NCBI GenBank assembly: GCA_004794655.1
Contig: SMMW01000046.1
Span: 9,783,501-9,847,500 of the forward strand
Length of the DNA stretch: 64,000 nt
Reading direction: 5' to 3'
Source: Marisa cornuarietis
Lineage: Eukaryota; Mollusca; Gastropoda; Architaenioglossa; Ampullariidae
In this document: positions 58,281 to 64,000 of the stretch, in pieces
Layout of the letters: every line of letters begins with the position of its first letter
Numbering within the stretch: position 1 is the stretch's first letter
Notes under the pieces: generated by a model
Databases searched by the model: none
The model's input: the letters and a program-made list of their open reading frames with translations, nothing else
What the model was told of the DNA's origin: nothing
Program-made: the position numbers and the translations under genes

Positions 58281-58470
58281 CATCTCTATAATAGCAGGGC
58301 TCATCCCTAGAATAACAGGGCTCATTCCTAGAATAACAGGGCTCATCCCTAGAATAACAGGGCTCATTCCTAGAATAGCAGGGCTCATTCCTAGAATAGC
58401 AGGGCTCATTCCTAGAATAGCAGGGCTCATCCCTAGAATAGCAGGGCTCATTCCTAGAATAGCAGGGCTC
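58281..58470. repeat. 21-bp minisatellite
   Basis: Nine near-identical copies of CAGGGCTCATTCCTAGAATAG, alternating at two positions (CATTCC/CATCCC and ATAG/ATAA). The seven-codon period keeps several frames open (NEPCYSR repeats on the minus strand); not a gene. Confidence 0.95.
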
Positions 58471-60933
58471 CGTCTTATCCACCTTCCTTTAGAGGAATAC
58501 AACAGCGACACCTCAGGTTCAACTAACGGTGCACAGCGCTCCTTTGTAAGAGAAACTACTTGTCCACATTTACGGAGACTGTGCCATCAGACAGGAAGTG
58601 TTAGCCTTCGTTCTTATCGCAGATGACGAGTAATGAACTGTACACTAAGCTAGCAAAAGGTTTAACTAAAGTACTGAATCTTGCTATTAGAGGATAAGTG
58701 ACAACTGGTGCAGCCACAATTTAATTTAAGCATAATAACTTCTATTCACTTAAACAGCCTTATAAAGGCTGAACATGAAATCGCTAAACTATTACACAAT
58801 TTCAATAAAAAGGTAGCGCTAAATTACTACACCAGCTTAATAGAAGGTAACGCAGAATTATTACATCAGCTTAAGAGACGTTAACTCTGAAATACTACAC
58901 AGGCTCAGGAGAATGAAGGAAAAAAAAACATTTTCACAGTGATATTGTGATACACTTCATTAAGCGACTTTTCCAAGGTTGAGTATAACTGCTCGTTTTT
59001 TAAAAAAAATTGAACGCGCTTAATTATGTTTAATCCAGACTACTGGATCTGTGTGTGTGCTGCTTAAAAAACAGCAGCAAAATAAAATTGCATCTTTCGC
59101 GCGACATCACTGTCTTGTGGGTACGGTTGTCCTTTCACAGTTGTCGACTCTCGTGTATAATTCCCTTTCAAACAATGACGCAGTTCAGAATGTTAAAAGC
59201 AGCATCCACTACATCTACATGAAAGTAATGCCTTGAATAGTGCTAACGAAACCTTCTGGAAATTTTCCGGAAAAATATCATCCATATCCATGTGATCAGC
59301 CACACGAGTTGCCTATTCCAGCTGGACAAGAGGAGATAATTTCCACTTCATCGGCTTGCGCGCGAACGCAGTAGTCTCCCCTGTACTCTGTGGCTCTCTG
59401 CCAGTTATTGCTTTCGTATGTACACGTCATCAGCGTCCACGGCAACAGCAGCACCGCGGTAATTCCTCTGTCCCTCATCACGTTCAATCCGCTCTCCTCA
59501 GCTGCTCGGCCACGTGTGTAAGTAGCACGTGATAAGAACAGGTTCGCCAGAGATGTGCGAGTAGCGGCCTCTCTGTTCATCAGCCTCTCCACGATGGAGT
59601 CCCGATCGCTGTGGTACGTGGTGCTTTAACGCAGCAAAGGTTATCTGTCCTTTTGATCCCGTTGATTCATTAAACTTTCAAGTTCACTGTCTTCCCCGGT
59701 GGTTTGATTCTTGCATGAGCCACAGATAGCAGCGCCATCATGCAGTAACCTGTATTCAATACTTGAGGCCGAGTGAAACCGTTAATGAAACCATTAATGA
59801 AACAGTGTCATTAACATTCGCCTCATACAGCTCAAGTATGGTTACCGAGTCGCTAGTGGCAAATATCTCAAGTGAATATTTGAATTCTTTCGGTCTCTCT
59901 CTCTCTCTGCGTGTGTGGAGAGAGAGATGGTGTGCGAAATAAACCAAGAAAAAAATTCTCGTAGAGTATAAACAATCAGCTCTAACGAATTCAATCACCG
60001 CAGCTGTTTTACCTGCGTTCCATCTGCCTTGCTTGACAAAGTCGATCGTTATCTCACACATACACACACACGCACACACTTTTTCTTTTTTTTAGGAAGA
60101 ATGGGGTTTGCTACTTATGGCGGTATTTCAATATTTTTGAAAGCGACAGGTGTGTGCCTGAAGCAGTTGCCAGCAAAGCTTCAGGCAAGAAGATGTACAC
60201 ACACTCCAGTGAGTGAGAATTCACACCACGTTTCTTGAAAGCAACAATCTGAGAAACAAAATGGCGAAATAGGTTTTCCCATTTGACGCAAGAAGAATAT
60301 GTTTGCCCCAAGTGCCCTGGTTAAAAAAAAGTTCTCATCTGACGTACAATTCTTATTGATGTCTAGATGCCGCGATGCTTTCAAACTACATCCACCACTC
60401 CGATTCTCAAGACGACTCCGCCGGCGAAGAACCTCACGTTATCAAACTCGGCGGAGAAAAAGGCAACAACTGTGGCCGACATCTACACCGTTTGGGGTCG
60501 GTCTCTCTCTCTCTGTAACAGCCTCTTTTGCTTGCTTTCTGCATTATAGAGCCTATTCGAAGAAAAAATAAAGGGTAGTCTGTTGATGCAAAGCAGACGT
60601 TTCTGTAGCGGCACAGCGAAGTGTGCCAGTGTAATCAATGTATCCAAACCGCTTCGCTGTGTCAACATTGCTCTCCTTTCGCTTCTCCGCGACAGGTTCG
60701 ATTCACTTCACCATCCATGCGATGGCAGCGCAACCCCGCTTCTTCGTGTTCGCAGACGACAGTAGGAGGCCTTTTGCGGGGCAGGAGGGGTAAAGTATTG
60801 AAAGTTGGTCGTACCCTTGAACAGCAATCGGACGTTAAACTCCCAGAGTAGACCTTCCCAAAGGTCAGCAGGGCACACGCACACACACTAACGCACACAG
60901 TCGAAACGGAGTTTCCTTGCCGCACTGTGTGTG
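58471..60933. other. Intergenic downstream of globin C (its 3' UTR is expected at the right edge)
   Basis: No gene recognised. (CA)n-like DNA lies at 60055-60078 and near 60880. A clear minus-strand AATAAA close to the globin C stop was not found. Confidence 0.5.
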
Positions 60934-61104
60934 CTAGACTTCGGTACCTAGCTTCTTCTGCTGGAGGTTAAGTTCGTCCTGTATGCCGTCGCTCATGGTC
61001 TGCAAGATGAAGGTGATGGCTGTCCTGTAGATGACCTCCATGTTATCCGTATACCGGTCCCCAAGAGTGATTTTCACAGCCTCTAGGAAGGGCTCCTTGA
61101 TGTT
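60934..61104 (-). CDS. Globin C, last coding exon (partial gene)
   Basis: Encodes 56 residues (helices G-H and a tail) after an acceptor reading CATGTTGCAG on the minus strand, in phase 0 at G7.0 exactly as in globin B, ending in TAG at 60936-60934. It starts NIKEPFLEAVKITLGDRYTD and shares 24 of 40 aligned residues with globin B, so it is a paralogue of the same subfamily. Its C-terminal tail is ten residues longer and charged (DELNLQQKKLGTEV). Haem-ligand exons are expected beyond base 64000; nothing between 61105 and 64000 looks like globin exon 2, so that intron is at least 2.9 kb. Convergent with globin B. Confidence 0.9.
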   Translation of the reverse strand, partial: NIKEPFLEAVKITLGDRYTDNMEVIYRTAITFILQTMSDGIQDELNLQQKKLGTEV

Positions 61105-61783
61105 CTGCAACATGAAAACGTAGGAGTGGGGTTAATACAACAGCAGACAGAAGGGAACATGCAGCCATGGTATTTGAAGAGACCACCAAAACGTAGTATC
61201 GTTAGACAATCAACAGATTAGGGAACAGAAACATAGACGCTAAATAAAAAGCTATTTATTATGTCTCATGTCGAAGATTTTTATATCCGTCAAAGCGAGA
61301 ATAAACAAAAGTGTGATGAAAGGTAGAATGTAATGATCGGACATTATCATTACTGTGGTCATTTTTATCATCTTACAACATTTATCGTCATTGTAATCAT
61401 CACACTTATCTTCATCGTTATTATTGACCTTGTTTGTGCTTTTTTTCTTTTTTTTAAAACGTTGGTTTCCGACCATACATTCGTCTAGAAAGTGAGAGAT
61501 GACTTGCGAGGGATAACCTGGCTAAACATGCTGTGATCGGTTGCTTCCCTTATCACAGGCAGCCCCGTGTTCTACTCAGCGCGCGAACATCATGTACAAA
61601 TACACAAGCGCGCACAAAAATACATGCTTGTTTATAAATGAAAATACTCGTTTGCACATATATATATATAAGGAACGAATCAGATTAAGAAACAGAGAGA
61701 GAGAGGGGAGAGAAATGTGAATTGAATGTTTATTACAAAACCGCCGGCCTATATAGGTTACACAATAAGAACAGAACAAAAAA

Positions 61784-61995
61784 GGGCCCCCGGTAGTGTA
61801 GTGGTTAAAACACTCGCTTGTCACCACTGCAGTGAGCGGCTCAGGGTTCAGATCTCGTCTCGGGACACTCTCTGTATGTGACACCTGTTCGCAGGGCTGG
61901 GCGGCGGGGGTTTTCTCCGGGTACTCCGGTTTCCTTCCCCCTCCCTTTCCCCCCTTAGTGCGCTTTCCAACTAAATAAACAACAAACAACAAAGA
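61784..61995 (+). mobile_element. tRNA-derived SINE, family B, copy 1
   Basis: CCCCGGTAGTGTAGTGG-like head with GTAGTGTAGTGGTTAAAACA (A box) and GGGTTCAGATCTCGTC (B box), then a body containing GGGGGTTTTCTCCGGGTACT and CCGGTTTCC. That body motif resembles a conserved central domain of invertebrate SINEs (Nin- or Meta-type; I cannot tell which). It ends in an ACAA-rich tail. Lies in globin C's intron, antisense. Confidence 0.85.
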
Positions 61996-62002
61996 ACAAA
62001 AC

Positions 62003-62210
62003 CGGGGGCCCCGGTAGTGTAGTGGTAAACGGCTTAGGGTTCGTCTCGGGACATTGTATGTGACACCTGTACGCAGGGCTGGGTGCCGGGGGGTTTTCTT
62101 CGGATACTCCGGTTTCCTCCCCCTGCCCCCCCCCCCCGATAGTGCGAAATCGCCGCAAGGTGGAAGCAATTTCCCACTAAATAATCCAACCAAACCAACT
62201 AACCAGAACA
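62003..62210 (+). mobile_element. tRNA-derived SINE, family B, copy 2, in tandem with copy 1
   Basis: Begins GGGGGCCCCGGTAGTGTAGT directly after copy 1's tail. About 30 bases between A and B boxes and part of the B box are deleted. The body TTTTCTTCGGATACTCCGGT matches copy 1 and it ends in AGAACAAAACC, repeated between the copies and before copy 1. The 211-codon minus frame across both copies is not a gene. Confidence 0.85.
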
Positions 62211-62243
62211 AAACCGTGGTTAATACAAAAACTTTCTCTATAA

Positions 62244-62520
62244 TTAATCTTTCAGGTCGTAATATGGGCTACTAAACACTGCTACTGACCGTGTGATAGC
62301 AATGCTCTCATTTTTCATGAGTGAGCTTGATGGTGATATAAAAATGTTAGTGTATAATTCTCTCGTAAATCACGTTACACCGGAGCAAGAAATGTAACTC
62401 GTCTTCTGTGTCTGGGGAGAACGGACAAGGCTCAGACAGAGTTCTGCCCCTTATTAACATTTAAATCAATACCACCACGGAGTCGGATGAAAGCATCTCT
62501 AAACTTGGCTACAACTATAA
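62244..62520 (-). mobile_element. LINE ORF2 C-terminal remnant
   Basis: The minus strand encodes VAKFRDAFIRLRGG, then, after a stop and shift, CPFSPDTEDELHFLLRCNVI, and LMKNESIAITRSVAVFSSPY ending in TAA at 62246-62244. The order and the Cys-x-x-(Cys)...EDExHF motif match the LINE tail at 5.3-5.7 kb, so both belong to the same clade. Here the second Cys is Ser. More of the element may extend to about 63090, but it is not recognisable. Confidence 0.75.
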
Positions 62521-64000
62521 CTGATAACTAATTTCCATTTAGGGTGTAATCTGAAAGAACAATATACTCAAAATGTCTCACCCTCTACTAGGTTACTTGT
62601 CTACTCCTGTCTGAACACAATCATACTATTTAAAAAATGCAAACTCCTTTTATTTTCTACATCCCGATTTCCCAAAACAATAGGAAAACCAAAGTTATCT
62701 AAACTCTTGTTAATATTATACAGACAGTTTCTAGTATAAGTCTGTGGTTCAACATGATTAAGTTTTCTCCCGTTTCGTCATCCTGCTTGAGGATGTAAAT
62801 TCGTGTTGTAGCTTACAGCAGTATCTTAAAGTACAAACAGTACTGTCAATGTTCATTTGGGTAGCAACCACGTTTTCTTTACATCACAGTGTTTGGGGTC
62901 CTTGGTGAGACAAGTAAAAACACGTTTAAAAGCAAACTGATAAGCAAACTGTTTAGTGCATCATGATGTGATGCCCAAGACAAGTACATAACAGCACTTG
63001 TTAATCTGTGAATCAGAACGTTTAAGGAAAATATTTCAGCTCTTCTGAAACCCCACATCGGCCTTGTTATTTTTCCGCTTAGCCTCATCCGTGATTTCTG
63101 CCAGGGGCAGTATCAGAAAATACCCGAGTTGCAAGGGTGAATTAGAGAGAGAGAGCGTCGGTTTTGATCTTTGACCTATTCATTGATTCTACTATCTTTC
63201 GTGTTATCTCGAGTCACTGACTATATTATAAGCTAATACCACGAAGCATAATGCACACAGATTATTGAAATGTCACAGTCAATATATACATCACGTGTAC
63301 TAAGGCATGTCGAAAGTACAAAAAAGTAAGCTTGTAGAAAATCGAGCGCGCGCACACACACACACACACACACAGAGACAATGAGACGGAGTGCATTCAC
63401 GAAAGATAACCATAGATTATCACTACTTCGCGGTTATCCCCCTTAGATTAGGCCTGGTCTGCTACGTTTGAAGCAGCCCGAAAAGAACGGACTTCATTGG
63501 ATTTTCTTGTGCGGACACGCATGCTCAGACAATCATTTTCTTGTTCAGCCTGAGAAATTGTACAGTTTAAAAGTTTGATTCCAAAATATCAGTGACACAT
63601 CGCTATGCACAGTCAGGTCCTCCAGGTTAGCAAACTAGCAGCGGAAAGAAACGTTAAACTCCTTTCATATAACGACACCGATGGGAGGGAAGAAAAACAT
63701 CTTATCCGTCAGTACCCAGCAGTCTCTCTTAAGGATCTGACCAACAAAAGCAGTGAAATAACCGGCTGTCGGTGCAAAAAAAGGAACAAAAAATTTACTC
63801 TGTCGTACATTCTCGCTTTTTGTCTTCCCCTTTACGGTCGTTATTTCTCCCTCTAAGATTTACAACACTTCTTTTTTCTAGTTTGTGGGCAGAATGTGTG
63901 ATCTATTTGGCAAGAGATATGTGTTGATGAAGCAAGAAAGTCCAAAGAGGAAGGAGGAAAAAAACAGTAAAAACAATTTTTTTCTCTAATCCTGAAAAAC
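62521..64000 (-). other. Globin C intron, rest of window; nothing recognised
   Basis: (CA)n at about 63353-63374. Frames at 62879-63088 (minus) and 63605-63856 (plus) have no conserved features. No globin exon 2 was found. Confidence 0.5.

Noticed and set aside
58213..58511. Two overlapping minus frames of Cys/Tyr/Pro-rich repeats
   Set aside because: They are two registers of the 21-bp minisatellite.
45412..62050. Possible tRNA genes at the A/B-box matches
   Set aside because: The boxes belong to SINE heads: a shared non-tRNA body follows, target duplications flank them, and acceptor-stem pairing is not preserved.
61576..62211. 211-codon minus frame, the longest in the window
   Set aside because: It runs antisense through two tandem SINEs and low-complexity DNA; no domain is visible.
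61105..64000. Search for globin C exons 1 and 2
   Set aside because: No minus-strand frame with the CD1 Phe, E7 His and F8 His pattern was found; only SINE and LINE remnants. The same search for globin A exons 2-3 in 1-1710 was also negative.

Overview
This window is animal nuclear DNA, most likely from a mollusc and plausibly a gastropod. The reasons are spliceosomal introns of 8.7 and 12.2 kb, abundant (TG)n/(CA)n tracts, many tRNA-derived SINEs, and decayed LINE, hAT and Tc1 remnants of the kind common in lophotrochozoans. No prokaryotic, viral or organellar gene was seen. The phylum call is inference. Eukaryote and metazoan are secure, because the globin introns lie at the canonical B12.2 and G7.0 positions.

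The only genes I can support are three globin-superfamily genes. Globin A is on the minus strand and only its first coding exon (1711-1952) lies here. It is globin-X/neuroglobin-like and begins Met-Gly-Cys-Cys, a predicted N-myristoylation and palmitoylation signal. Globin B is on the plus strand and complete: exons 22503-22648, 34823-35051 and 43751-43891 encode 171 residues with distal and proximal histidines spaced as in neuroglobin. Globin C is on the minus strand and only its last coding exon (60934-61104) lies here; it is a close paralogue of B. A and B are head to head about 20.5 kb apart, and B and C are tail to tail about 17 kb apart. The remaining exons of A lie to the left of base 1 and those of C to the right of base 64000.

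Region by region: 1-1710 is intron 1 of globin A and carries a 685-bp foldback-type element with a 10-bp target duplication. 1953-22494 is the A-B intergenic region, with a 5'-truncated LINE, a pogo-like and a hAT-like non-autonomous element, several tandem arrays and two SINEs of one family. 22649-34822 is intron 1 of globin B, with a hAT transposase remnant, a Tc1/mariner transposase pseudogene and a LINE fragment. 35052-43750 is intron 2 of globin B; its last 300 bases are a degenerate repeat that copies the 3' splice-site sequence. 43892-60933 is the B-C intergenic region, with five copies of one tRNA-SINE family (one inside a 39-bp minisatellite), a MITE, a 21-bp minisatellite and an unidentified decayed open frame. 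61105-64000 is intron of globin C, with a tandem SINE pair and a second LINE tail.

Functionally the three globins look like a small divergent cluster in which one member is predicted to be membrane-tethered and B is cytosolic. Most other open frames are low-complexity DNA, minisatellites, transposon remnants or antisense shadows.
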